Source: Lentisphaerota bacterium (GTDB lineage Bacteria; Verrucomicrobiota; Kiritimatiellia; RFP12; JAAYNR01). From it: 53,006 nt of DNA. The notes beneath the pieces were generated by a model. It made no database searches. It had not been told where the DNA came from and saw nothing but the letters and a program-made list of their open reading frames with translations. The position numbers and the translations under genes are program-made. The DNA is taken from assembly GCA_016873675.1 (NCBI GenBank), contig VGWG01000008.1:1-53006 (forward strand), written 5' to 3'. Position 1 is the stretch's first letter. Each line of letters starts with the position of its first letter. Positions 1-8,504 of this stretch are shown piece after piece.

Positions 1-1179
1 GTCGCACTCGATGCGAATCACGGGGCACAGCCAGGTCCGGAGCGCGCGCGGCAGTCCCGTCAGCTCCACCACATCGTCCTCCTGCCTGACCTCCAGGGCC
101 TGTCCGGTCGACACCACCACGGCCCGCCGGACCGGGGTCATAAATCCGTTGAGAATGAGCCGCTGATTGCGGTCCCAGAAGCGGATCGCCACATACACAT
201 TGCGCCCCCGTCGGGTCAGACGACCGTAGGGCAAATAGTCTCTCGTCACCACGGCACCGGCGCCATAGATTGCCTCTCCGTTGGTTTTGAGCCATTTGCC
301 GACCACCGACATGCGCAGTAGGAACGAGAGGGGAAGCACGCCGCTGCTCCTGGGGTTCAGCGCGAGCAGGAGGTTGCCGCCCCCGCTCGCGGCGGTCACC
401 AGATGGTCGACCAGGACATCGGATGCGCACCAGGGTTCGCCACAGGCGCAGGCTTGATGATGAGCGGTCGGCGTCTGGACGGAGGCCCAGAGGCTGGATA
501 CGGGGGGACGATCCCCGGGATCGATGACCGTGAAATCGCCCGTGAATGCGCCCGGTCCACACCGGTTATTGATGATGATCGCGGGTTGAAGCTGACGGGC
601 GAGCGCAACAATCCCGGCGATTCCCCAGTCCTCCTGAGCATACGGTCCAGCGTCGTCGAGCCATAACAGGTCAATCGGCCCGTAGTTCGTCAGCAGCTCG
701 CGAAGCTGGTCCCGTGCGCAAGCGCGGATAGCCTGCCATCCGGCCGGGTCGCCGGCCGGGCCGCGCCAGAACGCCGGCAACCGCCAGTCGGCCAAGCTGT
801 AGGCCACGCCCACCCGCAGCCCGGCATCCCGGAACGCCTTCACGTAGTCGCCAAACAGATCGCGCTTGGGCGTCTGGGCGCCGGCCGCATAGTGGGTGGT
901 CGCCGTCTGCCACAGGCAGTAGCCATCCGGATTGCGCGCCGTCAACACGCTGAAGCGCAACCCCGCCTCGCGCGCCGCCGCAGCCCAGGCCTCGGGGTCG
1001 TATTTTTTCGGATTCCACCGACACGCCGCCCGGGCATACGCCTGCTGGTCCATGTGCTCGCGCCGCAGCGCCTGCATGCCGCGGCCGTAAACAGACGCCG
1101 GCCCCCATTGAATGAACAATCCAAAGCGGGATTCGTCAAACCACCGCCACACGGGCGGCACAGGTGTCTTTTCGTTCAT
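1..1179 (-). CDS. alpha-L-fucosidase, GH29 family (3' end beyond window)
   Basis: Glycoside hydrolase that releases L-fucose from glycans. Translating the minus strand from the ATG at 1179 gives 393 uninterrupted codons that run off the left edge, so the C-terminus is missing. The N-terminal stretch WFDESRFGLFIQWGPASVYG is the characteristic GH29 opening, followed by the barrel segments AYARAACRWNPKKYDPEAW and DLLWLDDAGPY (about residues 165-175). The latter lies where GH29 enzymes carry the nucleophile Asp, usually in a WFDG-like motif; here it reads LWLDD. ASGGGNLLLALNP matches the conserved GNxLLNxxP region. No signal peptide is visible, so it is probably cytoplasmic or the start lies elsewhere. 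It is divergent from the tadC-like gene. Family is firm; substrate is inferred. Confidence 0.85.
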   Translation of the reverse strand, partial: MNEKTPVPPVWRWFDESRFGLFIQWGPASVYGRGMQALRREHMDQQAYARAACRWNPKKYDPEAWAAAAREAGLRFSVLTARNPDGYCLWQTATTHYAAGAQTPKRDLFGDYVKAFRDAGLRVGVAYSLADWRLPAFWRGPAGDPAGWQAIRACARDQLRELLTNYGPIDLLWLDDAGPYAQEDWGIAGIVALARQLQPAIIINNRCGPGAFTGDFTVIDPGDRPPVSSLWASVQTPTAHHQACACGEPWCASDVLVDHLVTAASGGGNLLLALNPRSSGVLPLSFLLRMSVVGKWLKTNGEAIYGAGAVVTRDYLPYGRLTRRGRNVYVAIRFWDRNQRLILNGFMTPVRRAVVVSTGQALEVRQEDDVVELTGLPRALRTWLCPVIRIECD

Positions 1180-1259
1180 GCCCCCATGATACCCGAGATC
1201 GTCCGGGGTCGCAACAGCAAGAAAGCAAGAGCGGAACGCAAATCATCCGCTTTTGGTGT

Positions 1260-1287
1260 TTGACCCCTCAAGCGGTTCTGTTACAAT
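1260..1287 (+). promoter_or_regulatory. sigma-70 promoter of the tadC-like/FHA/PEGA genes
   Basis: TTGACC at 1260-1265, a 16-bp spacer, then TACAAT at 1282-1287. It lies 44 bp before the ATG at 1332. Nothing else is coded in the 1180-1331 gap, which separates two divergent genes. Confidence 0.7.
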
Positions 1288-1331
1288 GCTGGCGTCTTGT
1301 GACCGTTGTGACATCCGGGTATTTTTTACCT

Positions 1332-2243
1332 ATGACCGCTCTTCTCCAGTTCGCCGCGATTCTCGGCTGGGCCGGCTGCGCTGCCGGCCTGGTCTGGTAT
1401 ACGCTGAACGCCGCCCGTCAAATCACGTACGCGACTCTGGCCGATGGTCGGCGGCAGCGCCGCGTCATCCCGCTGGTGTTCCGACTGCTCCTGCCGCTCG
1501 CCCCCAATGTGGAGCCCTTTTTCGCCAGGCCCGCCTTCGCTTCGGCTCGGGTCACGCTGGGGGGAAAGCTCACCGCCGCAGGGTATGAGGGGGTGATCAC
1601 ACCGACCGAGTTTCTGGCCCTCAAACTGCTGGTTCCGGTCGTCTTCGGTTCGGCGTGGTTCATGCTGCTGCGTCTGGCGATCGGCATCTTCCCCGAAATC
1701 GCAGCCAACGCCCCGCTCATGACTGTGGGCGGCTGCCTCCTGTTCTACCTCTATCCCCTGCTCTGGCTGAGAAGCGTCCTGGCCGCCCGCCACCGATCGA
1801 TCCAACGGGCGCTGCCGTTCGTGCTGGACCTTCTGACCCTCGCCGTCGAGGCCGGACTCGACTTCATGACCGCCCTGCAGCGCAACTGCGAACGCCGTGC
1901 CCTGGACCCTCTGAACGAGGAGCTGATCTATGTCATTCGCGAAATTCAGCTCGGGGCGCCGCGCCGCGTCGCCCTGCGCAACCTCTCCGCCCGCGTGGGG
2001 CTCAGCGACCTACGTTCGGTCACGTATGCCCTCATTCAGGCCGACGAGTTGGGGGTCAGCATCGGCGCCATCCTCCGCATCCAGTCGGATCAGATGCGCC
2101 AGCGGCGGTTCGAGCGGGCCGAACGCCTCGCCAACGAGGCCCCCGTCAAGATGCTCGGCCCGCTGATGCTCTTTATCTTTCCCGCTGTCTTCATTATCCT
2201 GCTCGGCCCCACCCTCACGCAGGTTAGCGGGCAGCTTTTCTGA
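1332..2243 (+). CDS. type II secretion system F family / TadC-like inner-membrane protein
   Basis: Predicted 303-residue inner-membrane platform protein of Tad (Flp) pilus or type II secretion-like machines. The start at 1332 (MTALLQFAAILGW) follows a good promoter; the frame is open further upstream, but that part would overlap the promoter. Hydrophobic segments are near residues 4-24, 94-115, 125-148 and 275-295. The T2SSF domain covers about residues 160-290, with the amphipathic core LPFVLDLLTLAVEAGLDF and the C-terminal helix MLGPLMLFIFPAVFIILLGP, as in TadC. No TadA ATPase or TadB partner lies in the window, and it is followed at 24 bp by an FHA protein. Role in pilus assembly is by family. 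Confidence 0.82.
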   Translation: MTALLQFAAILGWAGCAAGLVWYTLNAARQITYATLADGRRQRRVIPLVFRLLLPLAPNVEPFFARPAFASARVTLGGKLTAAGYEGVITPTEFLALKLLVPVVFGSAWFMLLRLAIGIFPEIAANAPLMTVGGCLLFYLYPLLWLRSVLAARHRSIQRALPFVLDLLTLAVEAGLDFMTALQRNCERRALDPLNEELIYVIREIQLGAPRRVALRNLSARVGLSDLRSVTYALIQADELGVSIGAILRIQSDQMRQRRFERAERLANEAPVKMLGPLMLFIFPAVFIILLGPTLTQVSGQLF

Positions 2244-2267
2244 CCCCCGTAACACCGCTGTGATGCC

Positions 2268-3593
2268 ATGACACACCCCCACCCACAGACCTTCGCGCTG
2301 ACCGTCGAAGCCGGGCCCTGCAAGGTCGGGGAAATGTTCATGCTGCCCGTCGGCCGCGCGCAAACGCTCGGCCGAGCGTCCGATAATCCCATCGCCATTC
2401 CCGATCCCCTCCTCTCCCGCAACCACTGCCGCTTCGAGCGGATCGGCGACGCATTGTGGGTGATCGATCTCGACAGCGCCAACCAGACGCTGGTCAATGG
2501 GCTGCCGGTTGCGCGCAAGCAACTTCTTCCGGGCGACGCCATCACCGTCGGCGACACCCGCCTCCGCATCACGGCGGAGGGGCCCGCCGTCGCGCCGGTC
2601 GCGCCGGTCACCACCGTTGCCGCGCCGATCATTGATCTCGGCCTGAACACCGATTCCTCCGGCGCCGCGGCGCGCCACAACCTCCGGCCGATCCTCTATA
2701 TCGTCGCCGCCATCGTCGTCCTGCTCCTCGGTGCAACCCTGATCATGACATCCCCCGACACGGGCTCTCAGCCAGCCAACCTCCCGCCCCCCCCGCGAGA
2801 CGAAACCCTGCAAATCATCTACGAGAAGATTGAGGCGACACCCGAATCCATTTTTCGCTACGAACTCACCCTGTCGCCGGATCGCGTCCTCGCTGTCCGC
2901 ATCGACGATCTTTCGCAAAATCGCTCCATCCGGAAGGATAAAACGATCGCCCCCGATCTGATTCAGGACTGGGTGCGCACGATTGTATCGAGCGGATTCC
3001 TTTCCCTCGACCCCTCCTATCTCGCCGCCAGCATCAACCGGGGCGAGAGCGAGTCGCGGGATCTGACCGTCATCATCGGCCGCCGCGTCCACCGCGTGCG
3101 GGTGTCCAACCGCAAGGACCCCGAGGCGTTTGCGAGCCTGCGCGACAAGCTGGAGACGTTCGGCTTGAGCGAGTTGGGCTTCTGGGCGCTCCAATATTCC
3201 GCAGACAAGCTCACGGAACTGGGCCGCGATGCGCTGCTCGTCGCGCAGAAGCGGATGAACGAGCGCGATCTGAGCTACGGCAACATCGCCGCGGCCATCA
3301 ACAGTTTCCGAGAGGCCGAGGTCTGTCTGGAGACCGTCGATCCGAAACCGGCCTTTTTTCCGGAGATCCTCAGCGGCAAAGAGGAGGCCATCGCCGAGCT
3401 GAACCGCCGCCACAAGGAGTACCGGTTTCTCGCCGACCGCGCCATCAATCTCGAGAACTGGGAGGCCGCCCGCGCCCAGCTTCGCGTCATCTGCGAACTC
3501 ATTCCTGACCGGTCGGACGACCGCCACCGCGAGGCCTCCAGCAAGTTGCTCGACGTTGAGAAGCGCCTTCAGGCGCGTCGCAAGGACCGGTGA
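2268..3593 (+). CDS. FHA-domain membrane protein with TPR-like C-terminus
   Basis: 441 residues. Residues about 25-105 form a forkhead-associated domain, a phosphothreonine-binding module: conserved points visible are LGRASDN, LLSRNHCRFE and TLVNGLPV. A single membrane span lies at about 141-160 (ILYIVAAIVVLLLGATLIM), preceded by an Ala/Val/Pro-rich linker. The remainder has no motif I can name; the last 130 residues (from LSYGNIAAAINSFREAE) are helical and look like TPR-type repeats. FHA domain is thus cytosolic if the N-terminus stays inside. It sits between the tadC-like and PEGA genes with 24 and 18 bp gaps, so it is probably co-transcribed. Exact role unknown. Confidence 0.8.
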   Translation: MTHPHPQTFALTVEAGPCKVGEMFMLPVGRAQTLGRASDNPIAIPDPLLSRNHCRFERIGDALWVIDLDSANQTLVNGLPVARKQLLPGDAITVGDTRLRITAEGPAVAPVAPVTTVAAPIIDLGLNTDSSGAAARHNLRPILYIVAAIVVLLLGATLIMTSPDTGSQPANLPPPPRDETLQIIYEKIEATPESIFRYELTLSPDRVLAVRIDDLSQNRSIRKDKTIAPDLIQDWVRTIVSSGFLSLDPSYLAASINRGESESRDLTVIIGRRVHRVRVSNRKDPEAFASLRDKLETFGLSELGFWALQYSADKLTELGRDALLVAQKRMNERDLSYGNIAAAINSFREAEVCLETVDPKPAFFPEILSGKEEAIAELNRRHKEYRFLADRAINLENWEAARAQLRVICELIPDRSDDRHREASSKLLDVEKRLQARRKDR

Positions 3594-3611
3594 GGGGAGG
3601 CCTGACAAACT

Positions 3612-5033
3612 ATGCGTTTGAAAAACCAGTCATCCGCTTCGGAAAGCGCCACGACGGGGCGATTGCCCCTGAACGATCCCGCGCATCGCAAGCCTTTCGG
3701 CCTGACCGTCCTCTGTGTCATGACCGCCCTGCTGGCCCTCGCCGGCAAGCGCGCCGAGCCGGTCGCCACGCCCGCCGCCGAATTGCAGATCATCTCCGTT
3801 CCCGATGGCGCCCGGGTGCTCATCAACCGCGTGGAGCGCGGTGCGACCCCGCTGACCGTCTCGGATCTCCCCCCGGGCGAGCATTTGGTGACCCTGATCA
3901 AGCGCGGCTATCGCGACCACTATGAAACGGTCGTGCTCGGCGCCAATGGCCGCCGCATGCTCGATGTCACCCTCGAACCGCGTGTCGCCATGCTCATCGC
4001 CCACAGCATCCCGCGTGGCGCAACCGTTTCCGCCGGCGGGGTCGACTTGGGTGTGACCCCGATCCTGATCAACTCCCTGGTCCCCGGCACGCACCGGATC
4101 CGTTTTAGCCTGCCGGGGTTTCAGCCGACTGAACGGGAGGTGATCGTGTCGGAACGCACGCCCGTGAAGGTCGCCGTCGAGCTGCGTTCCGACTCCGCCA
4201 CACTCACCCTCGCGAGCGACCCGCCGGGCGCGGCGGTCGCGGTCAACGGCATCCCGCGTGGCACGACGCCCTGCGTCGTTGAGCGAATCCCCGAGGGCGA
4301 GGCCGTTGTCGACCTCAGCGCCGAGGGCTTCATCACGGTGAGCCAGACCGTCAAGCTCGCCGCAGGCGAGACTCAGACCTTGAACGTCACCCTGTCGCCG
4401 AAACCCGCCCGGCTGGTCGTAACCTCCCGGCCGCCGGGCGCCCGCGTGTACGTCAACAACGAGCGCCGCGGTGACACCCCCCTCACCCTCCCCGAACTCG
4501 CGCCCGGGACCTACCGCGTCCGCGTCGAACAGGATGGCTATGATCCCCTCGCCCGCACGCTCGAGCTCGTCCGCGCATCCGACACGATCGAGGAGTTCGG
4601 CCTCACCTCCAACACCGGTCTGATTCAACTGACCACAACGCCCGCCGACGTCGAAGTTTTCGTGGCCGGCAAGACCTTGGGCAAGACGAAAACGGGCCCG
4701 GACGAGACCACCAATCTGTCCAACCCCTTGCTCATCGGGGGACTCAGCGTCGGAACCCATGCGCTCAAGCTCGTCCGCAAAGGGTGGGCCGAAAAAACCA
4801 TCGAGATCACCGTGAAACGCGGCGAAACGCTGACGCGCCACGTCGCGCTGGATCGGCTCTTTATCCCCGATTACGAGGTGATCACCGTCTCGGGAACCGT
4901 CTATCGCGGCGTCTTCGACGCCATCACCGAGCTGGGTGTGTGTATGGAAACCGCGCCCGGCGTGATGACCGTCATTCCGATCAAGGACATTCGCAAGCGC
5001 GGCAGCCTTCGGGATGACGCGCCCAAAGAGTGA
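3612..5033 (+). CDS. PEGA-domain repeat protein
   Basis: 473 residues. A hydrophobic anchor at about 29-45 (FGLTVLCVMTALLALAG) is followed by at least five tandem PEGA-type repeats of about 70 residues. Each has the beta-rich pattern 'PxGAxVxxxxxxxGxTPLxxxxLxPGxHxVxxxxxGY': clear copies begin near SVPDGARVLINR, SIPRGATVSAGG, SDPPGAAVAVNG, SRPPGARVYVNN and TTPADVEVFVAG. The last 50 residues form a different small domain ending in a charged tail. PEGA repeats occur in surface or periplasmic proteins of uncertain function, possibly binding the cell wall. An RBS-like GGGAGG lies 11 bp before the ATG. Last gene of the tadC/FHA/PEGA group. Confidence 0.85.
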   Translation: MRLKNQSSASESATTGRLPLNDPAHRKPFGLTVLCVMTALLALAGKRAEPVATPAAELQIISVPDGARVLINRVERGATPLTVSDLPPGEHLVTLIKRGYRDHYETVVLGANGRRMLDVTLEPRVAMLIAHSIPRGATVSAGGVDLGVTPILINSLVPGTHRIRFSLPGFQPTEREVIVSERTPVKVAVELRSDSATLTLASDPPGAAVAVNGIPRGTTPCVVERIPEGEAVVDLSAEGFITVSQTVKLAAGETQTLNVTLSPKPARLVVTSRPPGARVYVNNERRGDTPLTLPELAPGTYRVRVEQDGYDPLARTLELVRASDTIEEFGLTSNTGLIQLTTTPADVEVFVAGKTLGKTKTGPDETTNLSNPLLIGGLSVGTHALKLVRKGWAEKTIEITVKRGETLTRHVALDRLFIPDYEVITVSGTVYRGVFDAITELGVCMETAPGVMTVIPIKDIRKRGSLRDDAPKE

Positions 5034-5044
5034 CGTTCACCTCT

Positions 5045-5144
5045 GAGGCTCTTGCAAAACCCCGTGTGGCATGGGCGTCCCGCCCATGAATCACGGGAAA
5101 GAGGTCCGTACCACTTTGGATGACAGGGGGGGTGCATGAGCCTC
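5045..5144. repeat. 100-bp MITE-like element E1 with inverted ends and 4-bp flanking duplication
   Basis: Left end GAGGCTCTTGCAAAACCCC (5045-5063); right end reads inward on the other strand as GAGGCTCATGCA, so the outer 12 bases match at 11. CTCT lies directly outside both ends (5041-5044 and 5145-5148). Inside is an 8-bp palindrome CATGGGCG-TCC-CGCCCATG (5070-5088). It fills the gap between the convergent PEGA and msrBA genes. The same end sequence recurs at 8758-8776 (minus) and 52733-52751. Confidence 0.65.
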
Positions 5145-5149
5145 CTCTA

Positions 5150-6097
5150 TCAAAACCGCCGGACCGGACGGTGGCAGTAAGGCGTCGTCCCCTTCTGAAA
5201 ATAGTAGTCCTGATGGTAGGCCTCCGCAGGCCAGAACCGCGCGGCGGGCCGAATTTCGGTGACGACAGCAAAACGGTTTTCCCGCAACCGTGCGACCAGC
5301 GCCTCGGCGGTTTTCTTCTGCGCCTCGTTCCGATAAAACACCGCCGAGCGGTACTGCTCGCCGATGTCAGGCCCCTGCCGGTCGCGCTGCGTCGGGTCGT
5401 GGATTTCGAAGAAGAGCCGTGCAAGCGCCTCGTAATCGGTCTGGCGCGGATCATAGCAGACCTCAACCGCTTCGATGTGGCCCGTCCCTCCCGCGCAGAC
5501 CTGCTGGTAGGTGGGATTCTCGACGGACCCACCCGTGTAGCCGCTCACCACACGAATCACGCCGGTGGCCTGTTGAAGATAATACTCAACGCCCCAGAAG
5601 CAGCCGCCCGCAAAAACCGCCCGCGCAAAACCGGCGGTCTCGATCGCCGCATCGCCCACAAAGGCCAGCGAGAGCGAATTGACGCAGTGGCGCGTGTTGC
5701 GCGGCGTCAGCCGCTCGCCGACGAAGACGTGGCCGAGATGGCCGTCGCACGTGGCGCAGACGATCTCGGTGCGTCGGCCATCCGCATCGGGCACCCGCCT
5801 CACCGCGCCCGGAACCTCGGCGTCAAACGCGGGCCAGCCGCACCCCGAGTCAAATTTGTCCGAGGAGCGGTAAAGCGCCGCGCCGCACCGGCGGCACGCA
5901 TAGACGCCCGCCGCGTCATGGGTGTCAAACGCGCCGGAGAACGGCGGTTCCGTTCCCTTGCCGACGATCACGCGCGTCTCCTCGGCCGTCAACGTCCTCC
6001 ACTCCGCTTCCATGAGGTCCGCTCCTTTCACCACGCCCGCCGCCGCGAGCCATACCGCCACGCCGCACAGGACACTCCGCGTGAATGGGTTGCGCAT
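5150..6097 (-). CDS. msrBA: bifunctional methionine sulfoxide reductase B/A, exported
   Basis: 315-residue fusion that reduces both stereoisomers of methionine sulfoxide in proteins. An N-terminal signal peptide (about residues 1-25, SVLCGVAVWLAAAGVVKGA) sends it to the periplasm. MsrB comes first (about 30-155): two CxxC zinc motifs (CRRCG, CATCDGHLGHVF) and the catalytic Cys in RHCVNSLSL. MsrA follows (about 160-310) with the catalytic motif GGCFWGVEYY, the GYTGG loop and HxxDPTQ region. The order B then A is the less frequent arrangement compared with MsrA-MsrB fusions. Together with the superoxide reductase elsewhere in the window it points to oxidative-stress defence. Convergent with the PEGA gene, separated by element E1. 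Confidence 0.93.
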   Translation of the reverse strand: MRNPFTRSVLCGVAVWLAAAGVVKGADLMEAEWRTLTAEETRVIVGKGTEPPFSGAFDTHDAAGVYACRRCGAALYRSSDKFDSGCGWPAFDAEVPGAVRRVPDADGRRTEIVCATCDGHLGHVFVGERLTPRNTRHCVNSLSLAFVGDAAIETAGFARAVFAGGCFWGVEYYLQQATGVIRVVSGYTGGSVENPTYQQVCAGGTGHIEAVEVCYDPRQTDYEALARLFFEIHDPTQRDRQGPDIGEQYRSAVFYRNEAQKKTAEALVARLRENRFAVVTEIRPAARFWPAEAYHQDYYFQKGTTPYCHRPVRRF

Positions 6098-6226
6098 GGA
6101 TCAATCCTCCGTCCCGCCCTGCTCTGAACCGATGACCGAGGCCTCGTCGCCAACAACAAACAAAACCTGTTGTCAATAGGATAAACGAGAAGCGGGGGGA
6201 TTGCAACCGTATCCCATACTGCAGAC

Positions 6227-6255
6227 TTGACGGTTCGGCGGCGATTCCGTATAAC
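6227..6255 (+). promoter_or_regulatory. sigma-70 promoter of the tRNA-Gly/tRNA-Ser/lpxI/lpxB unit
   Basis: TTGACG at 6227-6232, 17-bp spacer, TATAAC at 6250-6255, about 24 bp before tRNA-Gly. No other promoter-like sequence is seen between the tRNAs and lpxI. Confidence 0.75.
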
Positions 6256-6279
6256 TAACACGCTTTCACCTCATTCGAA

Positions 6280-6353
6280 GCGGGTGTAGTTCAATGGTAG
6301 AACTCCAGCCTTCCAAGCTGGCCACGAGGGTTCGATTCCCTTCACCCGCTCCA
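6280..6353 (+). tRNA. tRNA-Gly (anticodon TCC)
   Basis: Cloverleaf with acceptor GCGGGTG/CACCCGC, D-arm GTTCAATGGTAGAAC, anticodon stem CCAGC/GCTGG with loop CTTCCAA (anticodon at 6312-6314), T-loop TTCGATT, discriminator T and genome-encoded CCA. First gene after a strong promoter and 19 bp upstream of tRNA-Ser. Confidence 0.96.
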
Positions 6354-6372
6354 ACCCCGCGTCGACCGTTCC

Positions 6373-6460
6373 GGAGGGATGGCTGAGTGGTTTAAAGCAT
6401 CGGTCTTGAAAACCGACGTGCCGCAAGGTACCGGGGGTTCGAATCCCTCTCCCTCCGCCA
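6373..6460 (+). tRNA. tRNA-Ser (anticodon TGA)
   Basis: 88 nt with encoded CCA. Acceptor GGAGGGA/TCCCTCC, anticodon stem TCGGT/ACCGA with loop CTTGAAA (anticodon at 6407-6409), a long variable arm typical of class II tRNAs, and T-loop TTCGAAT. Its CCA end is only 17 bp from the lpxI start codon. Confidence 0.96.
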
Positions 6461-6477
6461 GATCCTGGAAGCTCGTT

Positions 6478-7332
6478 ATGTCCGCCACCCTACCCGAACA
6501 CCTCCTGATCATCGCGGGCCGGGGAACGTACCCCCTGCTGCTCGCCCGCAGCGCGCGGCAAGCCGGCGTCGCCCGCATCACGGTAGCCGCCGTGCGCGGC
6601 ATGACCTGCCGGGAACTCCGCGCGTTTGCCGATGACTGCGCCGTGTTCGGCGTCGGCGAGGCCGGACGGATGCTCGACTGGGCCGAACGCGCCGGCATCC
6701 GCCACGCCGTGATGGCGGGCCAGATCACCCCGGCCGCCCTCTTCTGCACCCGCTTCGACGCCTTCTCCCGCGCCATCCTACGCTCGCTCACCGTCAAAAA
6801 CGCGCACACGATCTTCGGCGCGCTCGCCGAACAGCTCACCGCCCGCACCATCACCGTCCTGCCCGCCTCGCAATTCATGGACGCCCACCTGCCGCAACCG
6901 GGCACGCTCACCCGGCGCGAACCCGACCCGCGCGAATGGAACGACATTCGCTTCGGCCTCGACGTCGGCATGCGGGTGTGCGACCTCGACATCGGCCAGA
7001 CCGTGGTGGTGAAGGACGGGATGATCCTCGCCGTTGAGGCCTTTGAGGGGACCAACCGGACGATCCGCCGCGCCGGCACGCTCGGTGGTGCGGGTGCCGT
7101 CGTCGTCAAAGTCGCCAAGACCGGCCATGACATGCGCTTCGACATTCCCGTCATCGGCGCCGACACCCTCCCCATTCTCCGCAGGGCTCGCGTCTCCGCC
7201 CTCGCCCTCCAGGCCGGCCGCACGCTCTTGCTCGACCGCGAGGCCGTCATCCGCGCCGCTGATCGCCTCAACATCGCCATCGTCGCCGTGGACTCGGGAC
7301 TGCCGGCGCTGCGCACGGGGGACGCCCCATGA
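6478..7332 (+). CDS. lpxI: UDP-2,3-diacylglucosamine pyrophosphatase, LpxI type
   Basis: 284 residues. Hydrolyses UDP-2,3-diacylglucosamine to lipid X in lipid A synthesis, replacing LpxH in many non-gammaproteobacteria. The family signature is visible at the C-terminal half: VVVKDGMILAVEAFEGTNR, then GAVVVKVAKTGHDMRFDIP and a conserved IGADTLPIL. N-terminal AGRGTYPLLLARSARQAG is also typical. The ATG at 6478 is preferred because an in-frame ATG at 6379 lies inside tRNA-Ser; GGAAG precedes the start. The stop overlaps the lpxB start by 4 bp (ATGA), so the two are translationally coupled, the usual lpxI-lpxB order. Confidence 0.92.
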   Translation: MSATLPEHLLIIAGRGTYPLLLARSARQAGVARITVAAVRGMTCRELRAFADDCAVFGVGEAGRMLDWAERAGIRHAVMAGQITPAALFCTRFDAFSRAILRSLTVKNAHTIFGALAEQLTARTITVLPASQFMDAHLPQPGTLTRREPDPREWNDIRFGLDVGMRVCDLDIGQTVVVKDGMILAVEAFEGTNRTIRRAGTLGGAGAVVVKVAKTGHDMRFDIPVIGADTLPILRRARVSALALQAGRTLLLDREAVIRAADRLNIAIVAVDSGLPALRTGDAP

Positions 7333-8504
7333 ACACGCCCCGCCGCATTCTGATCCTCGCCGGCGAGCCTTCGGGCGACCAGCACGCCGCCGCCCTGATG
7401 GCGGCGTTGCGAAACCGGATCGGCGCTTCCACCGAATTCCGCGGCTGCGGCGGCGACGCCATGCGCGCGGCCGGCGCCGTCCTGCTCTATCACACCGATC
7501 AGACCGCCGTGATGGGGTTGGTGGAGGTGCTCAAGCAGATCCGGTTTTTCCGCGGCATGATGCGGCGGATGCTGGCCGAGTTGGACGCCTGGAGGCCCGA
7601 TCTGGTGCTGACCGTGGACTACCCCGGCTTCAACACCCGTTTCGCCGCCGCCGCGCATGCCCGGGGCTATCCCACCGTCCACATGATCTGCCCGCAGGTC
7701 TGGGCGTGGCACCAGTCGCGCATCCCGAAGCTCGCGCGGATTTTCGACCACCTGCTGGTCTTCCTCCCCTTCGAACCCGCCTGCTTCGCGGGGACGGCCC
7801 TTCCCGTCACCTTCGTCGGCCACCCGCTCGTGGATCGCGCGGCGGAGACCTTTGCCGAACCCGAAGCCCCGCTGCCGTGGGCCAACGCCGCGCACCGTCT
7901 CGCCCTCCTCCCCGGCAGCCGCCGCAACGAAATCGCGCGTATCTTTCCGACCATGCTCGCCGCCGCAGCCCGGCTGGACGCCGAATTGCCCGGCGGCTGC
8001 GCGTGCGTGGTGCCAACACCCAATCCCTCCATCCGCGCCTACGCCGAGCAGGTCGCCACGGCAGCCAAAGAGCGTCCGCCACGCCTGGCCTTTGTCGACG
8101 GCCAGGCCCGCCAGGTGCTTCGTCAGGCGCACGCCGCCATCGTCGCCTCGGGGACCGCCACTCTCGAGGCCTGCCTCATGCGCTGCCCGACCGTTCTGGC
8201 CTACCGCATGCACCCAGTCACCGCCTGGGTCTTCCGGCGGCTGGTCACCGGCACCCGGCATGCGGGGCTGGCCAACATCCTCGCCGAGCGATGCGGCCTC
8301 TCGCGGGAGGCCGTCATGCCGGAACTGCTGCAGGAGGCGTTCACGCCCGAACGGGCGATGGCGGCGGTCCGGCCGTATCTCACCGACCCGGCCGCCCGCA
8401 CCCGCACCCTCGCCGCCTACGACGCGGTCAACCGCACCCTCGGCCCCGGCCGGGCCGCGGAGCGCGCCGCCGAGGTCATCTTCGGCATCCTGCAACACGC
8501 GTAG
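7329..8504 (+). CDS. lpxB: lipid-A-disaccharide synthase
   Basis: 391-residue GT19 glycosyltransferase that joins lipid X to UDP-2,3-diacylglucosamine at the inner face of the cytoplasmic membrane. Family motifs: N-terminal LAGEPSGDQHAAALM, middle PQVWAWHQSRIPKLARIFDH, LLPGSRRNEIARIFPTMLAA, and the C-terminal SGTATLEACLMRCPTVLAYR donor-site region followed by NILAERC. Length is normal for the family. Coupled to lpxI by a 4-bp overlap, it consumes the product of that enzyme. The unit begins with two tRNA genes, and no internal promoter is evident. Confidence 0.95.
   Translation: MNTPRRILILAGEPSGDQHAAALMAALRNRIGASTEFRGCGGDAMRAAGAVLLYHTDQTAVMGLVEVLKQIRFFRGMMRRMLAELDAWRPDLVLTVDYPGFNTRFAAAAHARGYPTVHMICPQVWAWHQSRIPKLARIFDHLLVFLPFEPACFAGTALPVTFVGHPLVDRAAETFAEPEAPLPWANAAHRLALLPGSRRNEIARIFPTMLAAAARLDAELPGGCACVVPTPNPSIRAYAEQVATAAKERPPRLAFVDGQARQVLRQAHAAIVASGTATLEACLMRCPTVLAYRMHPVTAWVFRRLVTGTRHAGLANILAERCGLSREAVMPELLQEAFTPERAMAAVRPYLTDPAARTRTLAAYDAVNRTLGPGRAAERAAEVIFGILQHA

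Noticed and set aside
1164-1331. Earlier start of the tadC-like gene at 1164
   Set aside because: It would place the promoter inside the gene and add 56 residues unlike any TadC N-terminus; overlap with the fucosidase start also argues against it.
2010-3608. Long open frame (over 500 codons) opposite the FHA gene
   Set aside because: High GC leaves long antisense frames; the translation has no family features, while the plus strand has a clear FHA motif and membrane span.
6342-8498. 718-codon frame opposite lpxI-lpxB
   Set aside because: It runs through both tRNA genes and is a mirror of two well-recognised lipid A genes; composition is low-complexity Gly/Arg.
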